34,277 nt of DNA from Tepidanaerobacter sp. EBM-38 (GCA_001896545.1 MPOT01000037.1:1-34277), one strand, 5' to 3'; shown: positions 15,053 through 24,280, numbered from the stretch's first letter. The notes: a model not told the origin generated them from the letters alone. Numbers and translations are program-made.

Positions 15053-15724
15053 ATGAATATTGATTATGATGAAGTATTGCATTATCTCGGTTATCATAAT
15101 AATCACCGGCCTTATGAAAATACCGGGGAACTTATAACAGAATGTATCATCGAAATTAAAGGTATTGCACAAAAGCAGTACGTTTATGATATATTCGATA
15201 CCGAACACAAAAATGGAAAAATATTACTTAAACAAAGCAATGTGACGCTTTACGGCCATGACATAGCACATCACTTAAAACATTCATCAAAGGCAGCCTT
15301 AATGGCTGTTACCCTAGGTCTGGAAGTCGATAAAAGAATTTCATTGTATTTAAGAATTAATCCTACAAAAGGCCTAATCCTTGATGCCTGTGCATCGGCT
15401 GCAGTTGAGGCATTATGTGATGAAGTGGAGGGCAAAATCCGGTTAAAAGCTGCAAGTGAAGGCCTTTATATTACCTCCAGATACAGCCCGGGTTACGGCG
15501 ATTTGCCCCTTTGCCTTCAAGGCGATATAGCTGCGGCGTTGGATACCTATAGAAAAATCGGGCTTGCTGTTACCAAAGATTTTCTGCTTGCTCCCCGAAA
15601 ATCCGTAATAGCGATTATAGGTGTGCAGCAAGTATTACCTGATAAAAGAGGATGCGGCAATAAGTGCAAGCTTTGTTCTGCTGTAAATTGTCAGTATAGA
15701 AAGGGTGAAAACTTTTTTGAGTAA
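15053..15724 (+). CDS. Stand-alone methionine synthase reactivation-domain protein
   Basis: A 223-residue protein matching the C-terminal B12-dependent methionine synthase activation domain. The SAM-binding signature is RYSPGYGDLP at 143-152. It binds SAM for reductive remethylation of cob(II)alamin. The MetH encoded next lacks this domain, so the pair is a split MetH. The C terminus has a cysteine cluster (GCGNKCKLCSAVNC) not found in the E. coli domain, suggesting a metal or redox site. The start follows AAGGAG. The end overlaps the metH start by 8 bases. Confidence 0.9.
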   Translation: MNIDYDEVLHYLGYHNNHRPYENTGELITECIIEIKGIAQKQYVYDIFDTEHKNGKILLKQSNVTLYGHDIAHHLKHSSKAALMAVTLGLEVDKRISLYLRINPTKGLILDACASAAVEALCDEVEGKIRLKAASEGLYITSRYSPGYGDLPLCLQGDIAAALDTYRKIGLAVTKDFLLAPRKSVIAIIGVQQVLPDKRGCGNKCKLCSAVNCQYRKGENFFE

Positions 15725-18098
15725 GCAGATTGACTTTTCAAACTTTATAGTTTTTGACGGTGCAATGGGTACCATGCTTCAAACATATGGCCTTAAGGCA
15801 GGAGAACTTCCGGAAAGCTATAATATTTTGCACCCAGAGATTATTGAAAAAATTCACGGCGAATACCTGGATGCTGGTGCAGATGTGATTACTACGAATA
15901 CATTTGGGGCAAACCGCATTAAGCTTAGTAAATATGGGTATGATGTCGGCGAAATCGTTAAAAGCGGCGTTAAAATAGCCTTAAAAGCTGCCGGAAAAAG
16001 GCTTGTTGCATTGGATGTTGGTCCTATCGGTCAGCTTATGAAACCCTATGGAACTTTATCTTTTGGCGAGGCATATGAGCTTTTCAGGGAGCAGGTAATT
16101 GCTGGCGCAGATGCAGGTGCAGATTTAATTTTAATAGAGACCATGTCAGATATTTATGAAATGAAGGCAGCTATTCTTGCAGCAAAAGAAAACTGCAATC
16201 TTCCTGTTGTAGCTACTATGACTTTCCAGCAGGATAAAAGGACTTTGACGGGAACTGACCCTCTGACTATGGTAAATGTAATTTGCGGACTTGGGGTAAA
16301 TGCTTTAGGCATTAATTGCTCTTTAGGGCCTAAAGAGATTCTACCGCTAATTGAAGAAGTGCTGTCATACTCCAAAATCCCGGTTATAGCTCAGCCCAAT
16401 GCCGGCATGCCGAAGATTATAGACGGAAAAACCGTATTTAATGTAGAACCCGATGAATTTGCCAGATATGCAAAAATCATGGCCGAAAAGGGTGTTACAA
16501 TTCTTGGGGGCTGCTGCGGCACAAATCCGGAACATATAAGGGCATTAAGGCATGTGCTTGCGGGTCTTGAGCCTATAAAACGGCAAGTTGAACCGATAAC
16601 GGCTGCAAGTTCATTTTCAAAGACGGTAATTATCGGTGAAGGCATAACCGTTATAGGCGAAAAGCTAAATCCTACCGGCAGAAAGCACCTTAAAGAGGCG
16701 TTGAAAAGCAATGATATGGAATATGTATTGCGGCAGGCTCTTGCACAGCAGGATGCAGGAGCACATATTCTCAATGTAAATGCAGGGCTGCCGGAAATAG
16801 ATGAAAAGGCTGTAATGATAAATATCATCCGAGAACTGCAAAGTACAGTAAGTGTCCCCCTTCAGATTGACAGTACCGATAGTGATGTAATCGAAGCCGC
16901 CGTGCGAATATACAATGGTAAGCCCATTATTAATTCAGTAAATGGAAAGCTAAAGGTTATGGAGGAGATATTCCCTATAGCCAAAAAATACGGAGCCTGT
17001 GTTGTCGGCCTAACATTAGATGAAAATGGAATACCGGCAAAGGCAAAAGACAGATTTAAAATAGCCGAAAATATAGTTAAGACCGCCTCCAAATACGGTA
17101 TAGCAAAGGAAGACTTGATTATTGATTGCCTCGTTATTGCAGCTTCCGCCCAGCAGGATGAAGTAAGGGAAATTATAAAGGCCACCAGATTGGTAAAAGA
17201 AAGGCTTGGAGTAAAAACTATTTTGGGTGTTAGCAATATCTCCTTTGGTTTGCCTAACAGAACACTGCTGAATCGCACATTCTTGGCTCTTGCGTTAGAA
17301 GCCGGACTGGATGCACCGATTATTGACCCTACTGATGAAGAAGTGATGGGAACTATAAATGCATTTAACGTGCTTTGGGGCTACGATAAGTATGCCAACA
17401 ATTATATTGCTGCATATGCGCCTAAGGATAAAAAACCTGCTGTCAAAGCTTTCTCCGCTGCGGATGTGGCAGATATTGAGGATATAATCATAAACGGCTT
17501 AAAGGAAGAAGCTGCATCAAAGGTAAGAGCTATGCTCAAAACAATGAGTCCCACACAGATAATAGATGAACATTTGGTGCCTTCACTGGATATAGTAGGG
17601 CGCAAATACGAAGCGGGTGAGATTTTCCTTCCACAACTCATACAATCCGCTGAAACTGCCAAAAGGGCTTTTGAGGTTATAAAGCATCATATCATTGAAA
17701 CAAATGGCGGGAAGGCTGAATTTAGCAAGGGGAAAATCATCCTTGCTACTGTGCGGGGAGATATTCATGATATAGGTAAAAATATCGTAAAAATTTTATT
17801 AGAAAATTATGGGTTTGAGGTTATTGATTTGGGAAAAGATGTACCGGAAGACGAGATTATCCATAGGATAAAACAGGACAATGTAAGCCTTGTAGGTTTA
17901 AGTGCTTTAATGACAACTACTGCTCAGAACATGGCACAAACAATAAAGGCAATAAGGGAAGCAGGCCTTGGATGTAAGATAATGGTAGGCGGTGCAGTTG
18001 TCAATGCCGAATTTGCAAAAAGCATCGGCGCTGACTATTATGGAAGGGATGCTCAGGAATCGGTGAGAATTGCCCAGGAGTTTTTTAGTCCATCATAA
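15717..18098 (+). CDS. metH: Cobalamin-dependent methionine synthase, short form
   Basis: About 793 residues against roughly 1,200 for full MetH. The homocysteine domain (1-300) holds the zinc cysteines: one in GINCSLGP near 201 and two in GGCCGT near 266-267. The pterin domain (about 310-575) contains GEKLNPTGRK and LNVNAGLPEIDEKAV. The B12 cap (about 585-665) and the B12 domain end the protein, with DIHDIGKN near 682 giving the cobalt-binding histidine. The SAM reactivation domain is missing and is supplied by the preceding gene. A TTG start fits AAAGGG spacing better than the GTG four codons upstream. The 3' end overlaps a convergent gene by 14 bases. Confidence 0.94.
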   Translation: MSKQIDFSNFIVFDGAMGTMLQTYGLKAGELPESYNILHPEIIEKIHGEYLDAGADVITTNTFGANRIKLSKYGYDVGEIVKSGVKIALKAAGKRLVALDVGPIGQLMKPYGTLSFGEAYELFREQVIAGADAGADLILIETMSDIYEMKAAILAAKENCNLPVVATMTFQQDKRTLTGTDPLTMVNVICGLGVNALGINCSLGPKEILPLIEEVLSYSKIPVIAQPNAGMPKIIDGKTVFNVEPDEFARYAKIMAEKGVTILGGCCGTNPEHIRALRHVLAGLEPIKRQVEPITAASSFSKTVIIGEGITVIGEKLNPTGRKHLKEALKSNDMEYVLRQALAQQDAGAHILNVNAGLPEIDEKAVMINIIRELQSTVSVPLQIDSTDSDVIEAAVRIYNGKPIINSVNGKLKVMEEIFPIAKKYGACVVGLTLDENGIPAKAKDRFKIAENIVKTASKYGIAKEDLIIDCLVIAASAQQDEVREIIKATRLVKERLGVKTILGVSNISFGLPNRTLLNRTFLALALEAGLDAPIIDPTDEEVMGTINAFNVLWGYDKYANNYIAAYAPKDKKPAVKAFSAADVADIEDIIINGLKEEAASKVRAMLKTMSPTQIIDEHLVPSLDIVGRKYEAGEIFLPQLIQSAETAKRAFEVIKHHIIETNGGKAEFSKGKIILATVRGDIHDIGKNIVKILLENYGFEVIDLGKDVPEDEIIHRIKQDNVSLVGLSALMTTTAQNMAQTIKAIREAGLGCKIMVGGAVVNAEFAKSIGADYYGRDAQESVRIAQEFFSPS

Positions 18099-18834
18099 CA
18101 AAACTTTTTATTCTTTCATTTTCAATATTATTAAAGAATTCTTCTTTACTTGACTCTTTTATAATCCGACCTTCATCCATGAATATAATTCGATGTGCAA
18201 CTCGTTTTGCAAAATTCATATCATGGGTTATTATTAAAATGCCCATTCCGTCCCGGGCCAATTTTTCTATGATCAATGCGATGCCTTCCCTAAGCTCCGG
18301 GTCCAGAGCCGAAGTAGGCTCATCCAGACACATAATCTTTGGATTTAAGGCACATGCTCGTGCAATCGCTACCCTCTGCCTTTGTCCTCCTGAAAGTTCA
18401 AAAGGATAGGCATTGGCCTTATCGCCAAGATCCAGCATCTCTAAAAGCTCCATAGCCTTGTTTTCAGCCTCGCTTTTAGAAGCACCGAAAACATTTATCG
18501 GTGCTTCTATGATGTTCCCTAAAACCGACATATGTGGGAAAAGATTAAAGTTTTGAAAAACTAAGCCCAGTTTCTTTCTTATCTGCAGCATTTGTGCCGG
18601 TTTGGCATAAGTAGTGCTCCCGTTGTCATCTTTGCACAGATACATTCCGTCTACGATGATTGTTCCCCGATCGCATTTGACCAGATTGTTTATGCACCTT
18701 AAAAGGGTCGTTTTACCGACGCCGGATCGGCCTATTATTGCCAATATCTCATTTTGTCCCAATTGAAAGTTTATATCATTTAATACAGGTTTTCCCTTAA
18801 AGCTTTTATACAAGCCCTCTACGCTGAGTATCAT
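18085..18834 (-). CDS. Polar amino acid ABC transporter ATPase
   Basis: A 249-residue GlnQ/HisP-type ATPase. Walker A is GRSGVGKTT (35-43), the Q-loop lies in VFQNFNLFP, the signature is LSGGQRQR (147-154), and Walker B is IMCLDEPTSALDP (167-179). The H-loop is ITHD. It is the last gene of the binding protein-permease-ATPase operon. Its stop codon lies inside metH on the opposite strand, with no terminator visible between the two. The substrate cannot be fixed. Cystine or methionine would fit the neighbour, but no S-box precedes this operon. Confidence 0.93.
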   Translation of the reverse strand: MILSVEGLYKSFKGKPVLNDINFQLGQNEILAIIGRSGVGKTTLLRCINNLVKCDRGTIIVDGMYLCKDDNGSTTYAKPAQMLQIRKKLGLVFQNFNLFPHMSVLGNIIEAPINVFGASKSEAENKAMELLEMLDLGDKANAYPFELSGGQRQRVAIARACALNPKIMCLDEPTSALDPELREGIALIIEKLARDGMGILIITHDMNFAKRVAHRIIFMDEGRIIKESSKEEFFNNIENERIKSFVMMD

Positions 18835-18846
18835 AATTCTTTCCCC

Positions 18847-19491
18847 TTATTGAAAATATGAATATCTTTCTTCTAGTTTTTGGAAAACTGCCGTTAAAAC
18901 CGCTGTTAAAGCCAAATAAAAGACTCCCACTACAATCAGCGGCACCAGGGAGGCATCGCGATTGGAGGCTATTTTCCCTGCCCGCAAAAGCTCTCCCAGG
19001 CCCACTACGTACACCAGTGATGTATCTTTTACAAGGGTTATTACCTCATTGGCCACTGACGGCAGCACTATCTTTATCATTTGCGGCAGGATAATTCTTG
19101 TAAAGGTCTTTGCAGGAGTAAAACCCAGCACCTTTGCCGCATCGTATTGACCTTTATCGATGGATTCAATGCCGCCTCTGAAGATTTCTCCGAAATACGC
19201 CGCATAATTTAGCACAAACGCCAGTATGGCAGCCGGAAACCTGTCAAAGGTTATTCCCACAATGGGTAATCCAAAAAATATAACTACTATTTGCAGCAGC
19301 AGCGGTGTTCCTCGCATGACCCAAATATAAAGCTCCACCAAAAATACCAGTGGCTTAATTTTTGACAGCCTGCCTAGGGCTACAAGGATTCCTAAAGGTA
19401 TAGATATTACAAGCGTTAAGAAAAACACTTTTAAGGTTACCTCAAGCCCTGATAGCAGAGCAGGCAATAGTCTTAAGATATATTCAAACAT
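18847..19491 (-). CDS. Polar amino acid ABC transporter permease
   Basis: A 214-residue permease of the HisMQ/GlnP type with about five membrane segments and the EAA loop GFTPAKTFTRIILPQMIKIVLPSVANE. It lies 12 bases upstream of the ATPase gene. It is separated from the binding protein gene by 137 bases that include a small stem (CTCTG/CAGAG at 19606-19620) without a T-run. Such a stem may stabilise the binding-protein mRNA, giving it higher expression than the permease. Confidence 0.93.
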   Translation of the reverse strand: MFEYILRLLPALLSGLEVTLKVFFLTLVISIPLGILVALGRLSKIKPLVFLVELYIWVMRGTPLLLQIVVIFFGLPIVGITFDRFPAAILAFVLNYAAYFGEIFRGGIESIDKGQYDAAKVLGFTPAKTFTRIILPQMIKIVLPSVANEVITLVKDTSLVYVVGLGELLRAGKIASNRDASLVPLIVVGVFYLALTAVLTAVFQKLEERYSYFQ

Positions 19492-19628
19492 AATGATTTC
19501 CCTTTACATATTACATTTTATACCGTTGTAGAATGTGATTTATTAAAGATAATTACATCATTTTGGATTTAGTCTGTAAAGATATTTGCACTTTTCTAGA
19601 GGGTTCTCTGAATTACAGAGCAAATCCA

Positions 19629-20483
19629 TTACTTACCAAACCATTTTTCATATATTAAATCATAGCTTCCGTCTTTTCTCATATCGTCTAAAGTTTTATC
19701 AACCATTTCCAGCAGCTTTTTATCCTGCTTCCTAAAACCTATGCCGTATTCCTCGTCACCAAAATCTTCATCGAGAATTGTATACTTATCTGCACCTTTT
19801 TGCTTGATATAGTAGCGTGCCAAAACCTCATCGGCTACAACGGCATCAACCCTTTTAGCCTCCAAATCCATAAAGGCTTCATTGTTCGTATCAAATAATA
19901 CCGGCTCACCACCGTCAAAGGACTTCACTAACTCAGGTTCGGTATTCATAGCATCTACAGCACTAGAACCGGTCTGTGCCGCTACCTTTTTACCGGCAAG
20001 ATCGCTTTTACTTTTAACGTCAGAGCCTTCAAGGGTGACAATTACCTGCCTATTATCAAGGTATGGCTTTGTAAAGGCAACCTTCTCTTTTCTTTCCTCG
20101 GTAATTGTATATGCATTCCAAATCATGTCTATATTTCCCGCGTTTAATTCCGCTTCTTTCATTGTCCAGTCTATAGGCTGGAGAACCAATTCTAAATCAT
20201 TCCGCTTAAAAACTTCCTGGGCCAAATCCACATCAAAACCCACGATTTTATTGTTTTCATCTCTAAAGCCCATGGGTGCAAATGTATCGTCAAGACCCAT
20301 GACAACTTTACCCTTCGCTTTTATTTTTTCAAAGGAGTCTTCCTGTGCAGCAGGTTCTTGCTGAGCCGTTTCTTTCTCTAAAGCTTCTTGCTTAGCTGCC
20401 TCGTTTGAACAACCTACTAAGCTAATCATACCCAAAATTAAAACAAGCATCAAAATAACTGCTGTTTTCAAGCTCTTTCTCAT
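19629..20483 (-). CDS. Amino acid ABC transporter substrate-binding lipoprotein
   Basis: A 284-residue SBP_bac_3 family protein. The lipoprotein signal peptide has a hydrophobic core and the lipobox SLVGC, with lipidated Cys25. The linker (25-50) is rich in Glu, Gln and Ala. The ligand-binding fold starts at KIKAKGKVVMGLDDTFAPMGF. The internal GKKVAAQTGSSA is the usual alpha-amino-group binding region. The binding site is not specific enough to name the amino acid. It is the first gene of its operon and has a consensus promoter upstream. Confidence 0.92.
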   Translation of the reverse strand: MRKSLKTAVILMLVLILGMISLVGCSNEAAKQEALEKETAQQEPAAQEDSFEKIKAKGKVVMGLDDTFAPMGFRDENNKIVGFDVDLAQEVFKRNDLELVLQPIDWTMKEAELNAGNIDMIWNAYTITEERKEKVAFTKPYLDNRQVIVTLEGSDVKSKSDLAGKKVAAQTGSSAVDAMNTEPELVKSFDGGEPVLFDTNNEAFMDLEAKRVDAVVADEVLARYYIKQKGADKYTILDEDFGDEEYGIGFRKQDKKLLEMVDKTLDDMRKDGSYDLIYEKWFGK

Positions 20484-20550
20484 TTTGTTTCCCCTTCCCC
20501 TTCGTCATATTTTTTATTTTCGAACAAGGTTTTTGCTTTACTACTTTAAT

Positions 20551-20579
20551 ATGATAAAGTGTAAGAATGCTTTTGTCAA
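20551..20579 (-). promoter_or_regulatory. Promoter of the amino acid ABC operon
   Basis: On the minus strand TTGACA (20574-20579), a 17-base spacer, and TATCAT (20551-20556). It sits between a small upstream frame and the binding-protein gene. The leader is about 60 bases, too short for an S-box or T-box, and none is seen. Confidence 0.8.
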
Positions 20580-20591
20580 CCTTTTTTCATT

Positions 20592-20717
20592 TTACGCAGT
20601 TATCTTTGATGTAGTAATAAAAGTAGCTGCCAGTGCTCCAATAAGGGAGCTCAAGACAGCTACTGCCAGTATCTTCTTAATATCCGACCGGGGCCACCTG
20701 TTATTGTGCTTTTCCAT
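20592..20717 (-). CDS. Small single-span membrane peptide, hypothetical
   Basis: A 41-codon frame beginning with ATG seven bases after TAGGTG. The translation has a polar, basic N-terminal stretch (MEKHNNRWPRSDIKK) followed by a hydrophobic helix (ILAVAVLSSLIGALAATFI) and a short polar tail. It lies 43 bases after the DUF362 gene on the same strand and ends just before the ABC operon promoter. The clean topology suggests it is real, but no homology is recognised. A GTAGCTG/CAGCTAC inverted repeat lies within it. Confidence 0.45.
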   Translation of the reverse strand: MEKHNNRWPRSDIKKILAVAVLSSLIGALAATFITTSKITA

Positions 20718-20760
20718 AAAACACACCTACTTTCTATGGATTAGGCCCTGACCGGTTATA

Positions 20761-21909
20761 CTATTCTCCTTCGCCCTCGCTTACATCTTTTTCCGTAATA
20801 GTAATCAACTCATATTCTTTAGTACCCATACCAAGCTTGCATGCAGCATCAATGTGAAGCTGGGCGTTTTTGCCGGTCACGGCCTTTAATATATTATCCC
20901 CTTTTTTCACATTTTTATCCGAAGCTTTGGATTGGGGCAAGGGTTCAGCACTGTTTATCATGTCTATGGCAGCTTGGTCGATAGCCACCGGGTCAAAAGA
21001 CACTAAAACACCCTGATCCTGCACCAGTGGAGTATCAGCCATGGGCATACAATCACATTCGGGCTGAACTTCTGTGATAAAATTTATGTATAGGATTCTG
21101 CCTTTTTCAAATGTCGATACTACAGCATGTGCCGACTCAGCTAATCCTGCCTGAAAGCCCTCCTCGGTAATTGGAACAATCAGTGCCTTTGCTTCACATA
21201 CTCGAGAGCAGCGGCCGCATTTTACACATATGGATTTATCTATAACTATACAGTCATTCATCAGCTTAATGGCACCGTGCGGACATACATCCACACATTG
21301 TCCGCAGCGTATACATTTGTCATCAAGCCAATTGAGATGCTTATTTTCTTCAAAATGTATCCGTCCTCTTTCAGCTTCGCCGCAGGTATCTTTACAGCTT
21401 ATGCCGCCCATCCCTAGATTTTTAATGGCACCTCCAAATCCCGATCCCACATGCCCCTTACAATGAGATACTACAATCATTGCCGGTGCATGGTATATCG
21501 CCGAGGCAACTCCTATCTCTTTTAGAATCGGACCGCTTTTGACCTTTACCTGATCTTGGCCAAAGATGCCATCTGCTAAAATAACCGGTGCTCCTACAGA
21601 TAGATGGTTTATACCTTCCATATTTGCCACATCTAAGTACTCCAGCCCTGGAATCCTCACAGTATCGGTAACAAACGGCTTGCCGCCTACTTCCTTTACC
21701 TTGTCCACGACTTTTTTCAAAAAAATCGGGCGCACAATGCGATGAGCTCCATAAGAGCCGAAGTGAGTCTTAACAGCAACATAATCTTTTTCATTGATAA
21801 ATTCTTTAAAATCAATCATATTAAGTATCTGCTCAAACTTTGCCACAAAACTGTACTTAAAATCGTAGCTCTTTACCCTGGCATCCGCAAAATATATTTT
21901 TTTTGTCAT
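20761..21909 (-). CDS. DUF362-domain protein with 2x[4Fe-4S] ferredoxin module
   Basis: A 382-residue protein. DUF362 occupies most of the chain (VAVKTHFGSYGAHRIVRP, then SHCKGHVGSGFGGAIKNLGMG and the C-terminal FDPVAIDQAAIDMIN). A two-cluster ferredoxin insert lies at about 197-242, with CIRCGQCVDVC (199-209) and CVKCGRCSRVC (228-238). Further cysteines occur at 172, 176 and in ECDCMP. DUF362 proteins are widespread in anaerobes and their reaction is not established. The start follows AGGAGG. It is separated from the wal operon by a terminator, so it is independently transcribed. Confidence 0.88.
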   Translation of the reverse strand: MTKKIYFADARVKSYDFKYSFVAKFEQILNMIDFKEFINEKDYVAVKTHFGSYGAHRIVRPIFLKKVVDKVKEVGGKPFVTDTVRIPGLEYLDVANMEGINHLSVGAPVILADGIFGQDQVKVKSGPILKEIGVASAIYHAPAMIVVSHCKGHVGSGFGGAIKNLGMGGISCKDTCGEAERGRIHFEENKHLNWLDDKCIRCGQCVDVCPHGAIKLMNDCIVIDKSICVKCGRCSRVCEAKALIVPITEEGFQAGLAESAHAVVSTFEKGRILYINFITEVQPECDCMPMADTPLVQDQGVLVSFDPVAIDQAAIDMINSAEPLPQSKASDKNVKKGDNILKAVTGKNAQLHIDAACKLGMGTKEYELITITEKDVSEGEGE

Positions 21910-22054
21910 TGTAAACCTCCTGCTTGAAATTATATATTTTTAACAAAAAATCCTCCAATCTTTCTTTATGCATTTTATCGACATTATGTTAGTATTTTCT
22001 ATTTCCCGGGCAATAATTCGCCAAATATATTATGGAAATTAAAAAGAGTACACC

Positions 22055-22079
22055 AAAAAAGCAGCTAAGCTGCTTTTTT
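22055..22079 (-). terminator. Terminator at the end of the wal operon
   Basis: AAAAAAGCAGCT, one base, AGCTGCTTTTTT: a 12-bp palindrome that works in either direction. It lies 55 bases past the stop of the last wal operon gene and upstream of the DUF362 gene on the same strand. Confidence 0.85.
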
Positions 22080-22133
22080 GGGGGAGCCGGGTCCTCTATG
22101 GTAACGGCTAATAGACCGATACCTTCGTTTTGC

Positions 22134-22994
22134 TCATTGTTCCATTTCACCTGTATAAGCATTTACATAATAAATATCACCGTCATTTAGCTCTATTTTC
22201 CACACCGGAGCCACCTGCCAGCGATTGGCATCATAAAGTTTAGAATAATATCCCTGCTGAACTCGAGTTATTGATATTTGATTTTCAGCCTGAACCTCAT
22301 TAATAACCCTCATAATAGCTGTGAGAGGTGAAATAACACCTCGTTTTTTACCTATATAGCCTAAAGGCTTGAGCCAGCACTGATAATAGGTTTTAATTCC
22401 GGAAGGCGTAACAAGCATTGTTACATAGCTGTTATCTATGAAAAAATTGTCGTAGTAGCGGACATACTCTAATAAGTAACCTTGGCTTTTCTCGTCATAG
22501 GTAACCTTGTCTAGTACCGCATCTGCCGGCATACTACCATGATTTTTAATAAAATTTGCCGCTTCGTTTTCTGCTTGTTCTTTTGTAAGATTTGGCCATA
22601 TTATTTGGTCCTCATTATTGAAATAAGTAATAAATCCGTTATCCGTAATTATAAGTTGCTGCTTTTCAAAAGTATAGATTCTCCCGTCTTGAGTCTTGTT
22701 AATTTGCGGCAGTGCTTTTTTTCCAAAAAAACTTTCTAAAGCCTTTTTTTCATCTACCTTTTGAAAACTCACTTCTAGCAAAGACTGAGGCCTTCCCTCT
22801 TTTAAATCATCTACCTTTAATATAACGCCTCTTTCCATTAAATACTGTTTGATTTCGAACTGTTGGCCTGAAGTAAGTTTAAATTCAGCCATGGGCTTTT
22901 CTTTAAACCATAAGTTAAATACCAAAAATACGTTAAGTATTATAAATGATGCAACAAGAATAGCAATCGCTTTTTTCCATTCCAAAAATATCAC
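22134..22994 (-). CDS. yycI: YycI-like WalRK regulatory membrane protein
   Basis: About 286 residues: one N-terminal membrane helix (EWKKAIAILVASFIILNVFLVFNLW) and an extracytoplasmic beta-rich domain. In the family this protein works with YycH and the sensor kinase WalK at the membrane. The order walR-walK-(extra gene)-yycH-yycI supports the call; sequence similarity to Bacillus YycI is mainly in the first 30 residues. The GTG overlaps the yycH stop by four bases. A TTG three codons later, eight bases after GGAG, gives the more usual M-E-W-K-K start and may be the true one. Confidence 0.82.
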   Translation of the reverse strand: MIFLEWKKAIAILVASFIILNVFLVFNLWFKEKPMAEFKLTSGQQFEIKQYLMERGVILKVDDLKEGRPQSLLEVSFQKVDEKKALESFFGKKALPQINKTQDGRIYTFEKQQLIITDNGFITYFNNEDQIIWPNLTKEQAENEAANFIKNHGSMPADAVLDKVTYDEKSQGYLLEYVRYYDNFFIDNSYVTMLVTPSGIKTYYQCWLKPLGYIGKKRGVISPLTAIMRVINEVQAENQISITRVQQGYYSKLYDANRWQVAPVWKIELNDGDIYYVNAYTGEMEQ

Positions 22995-24274
22995 TCCGAA
23001 AGGTCCTGTATGATTACTTCCATATCTGCTGTTTTAATAACCCATACAGGTTTTAGCTTTTCTCCCTCAATCATGTATCCGGGGTATATATCATTTACAG
23101 TCTTTATATTTTTAGTGGATACTGCAGCATTTAATGCTTCCACAGGCGTCATAAGATCCCTTATTCCTTCTTGCTTTATGGACCAAGCTACATCTCTATA
23201 ATAATTTTTTACCTGGTTTCCTTCAACAGCTATTACAATATAATCATCTGAATTTACAATCCTAAAGCCATTAACTCTGATTTTGAATCTAAAAATATAC
23301 GTCGTTGAACCCTGTGATTCGCTTTTAGCTTCATATGAAGCTAGGTAACCACCTTCTGGCCATCCGCCGTGTGAAGCCACAAAATCTATTGCTGTTTTGA
23401 AAGCCTCATAAAGATTTTGAGTTTTACGCTGTTCTTGAGTAACAGGAAAATTATATTCAATTGATCCATCATCATAAATCCTAAGGCCCTGCTGACCATC
23501 AGTATATATTATAGTGCCGTCTCTTTCTTCAATTCTACGTGTCACAGAAAAGTCCATGAAAAATTCAGACGCCACTTGTTCTTCCAAAATCGTTTCCTTT
23601 TTTAAAGAATACATAGGAAGCTCATACGGCAACAGCGAAACATATACATCACCATTTACCTTGAGATTTACATCTGCCGTAAGGCTGGCAAACATGGGAG
23701 GACTCGAATCATTTATTTCCTTGATAAGGCCGGTAAGTTCAGCATCACTGTCACCTTTGCCTACTTTATAATAGCTTCCGTCACTGTCCGTCAAATAACA
23801 TAAAAGCTCGCCATCGCTAACCAGTATAAATGAACGGATTAACTTCCCGTCTATTATCGATGTATCACCCGCACTAATATCAAAAAGTTGCTTTATGAAG
23901 GACGGCGGTAAAGGCGTAGGAAAGAAAACCTCCAAGCCTTTTTTATACGTAAAATACTCTTGCTTTATATTAGTCATTGGCTCCGGACTTATCGTCCACT
24001 GCGAAGCCAAAAGTTTTTTAGAAATAGCCCAGGTCTTATCATACAAGGGCGATGAAGGTTTTAAAATGGTGTTAAAAGAATTGCCTAAATAAACCAGAAT
24101 TTTTTCAGGACTGACGGCGCTAATCGGGTCTATGTTTTTTTCATACTGCACCGTTCTTGCGGTTCCCAGATGCCCAGGAACCCTAGACCAGATGTTAAAT
24201 GAAAGAAAAAGGCTGATGGCCACTAGCAGGATAAGAGTCCAGCCCAGGATAAAATCCCTTGACAATGGCAACAC
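22991..24274 (-). CDS. yycH: YycH-like WalRK regulatory protein
   Basis: A 427-residue protein with one N-terminal membrane helix (FILGWTLILLVAISLFLSFNIW) and a large extracytoplasmic region, matching the YycH layout of an auxiliary regulator of WalK. It is preceded by AGGCGG and begins with a GTG or one of two TTG codons close by. It follows the Ig-like gene by only 6 bases. YycH and YycI are adjacent with a 4-base overlap, as in other Firmicutes. Confidence 0.85.
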   Translation of the reverse strand: MLPLSRDFILGWTLILLVAISLFLSFNIWSRVPGHLGTARTVQYEKNIDPISAVSPEKILVYLGNSFNTILKPSSPLYDKTWAISKKLLASQWTISPEPMTNIKQEYFTYKKGLEVFFPTPLPPSFIKQLFDISAGDTSIIDGKLIRSFILVSDGELLCYLTDSDGSYYKVGKGDSDAELTGLIKEINDSSPPMFASLTADVNLKVNGDVYVSLLPYELPMYSLKKETILEEQVASEFFMDFSVTRRIEERDGTIIYTDGQQGLRIYDDGSIEYNFPVTQEQRKTQNLYEAFKTAIDFVASHGGWPEGGYLASYEAKSESQGSTTYIFRFKIRVNGFRIVNSDDYIVIAVEGNQVKNYYRDVAWSIKQEGIRDLMTPVEALNAAVSTKNIKTVNDIYPGYMIEGEKLKPVWVIKTADMEVIIQDLSE

Positions 24275-24280
24275 CGCCTT

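Noticed and set aside
16391..17278. Two long minus-strand frames (145 and 138 codons) inside metH
   Set aside because: They are antisense to a well-supported metH, are low-complexity Ser/Phe/Ile-rich as expected for reverse frames, and lack ribosome binding sites.
19882..20364. 160-codon plus-strand frame opposite the ABC binding-protein gene
   Set aside because: It is a shadow of a clear lipoprotein gene and has no plausible start site.
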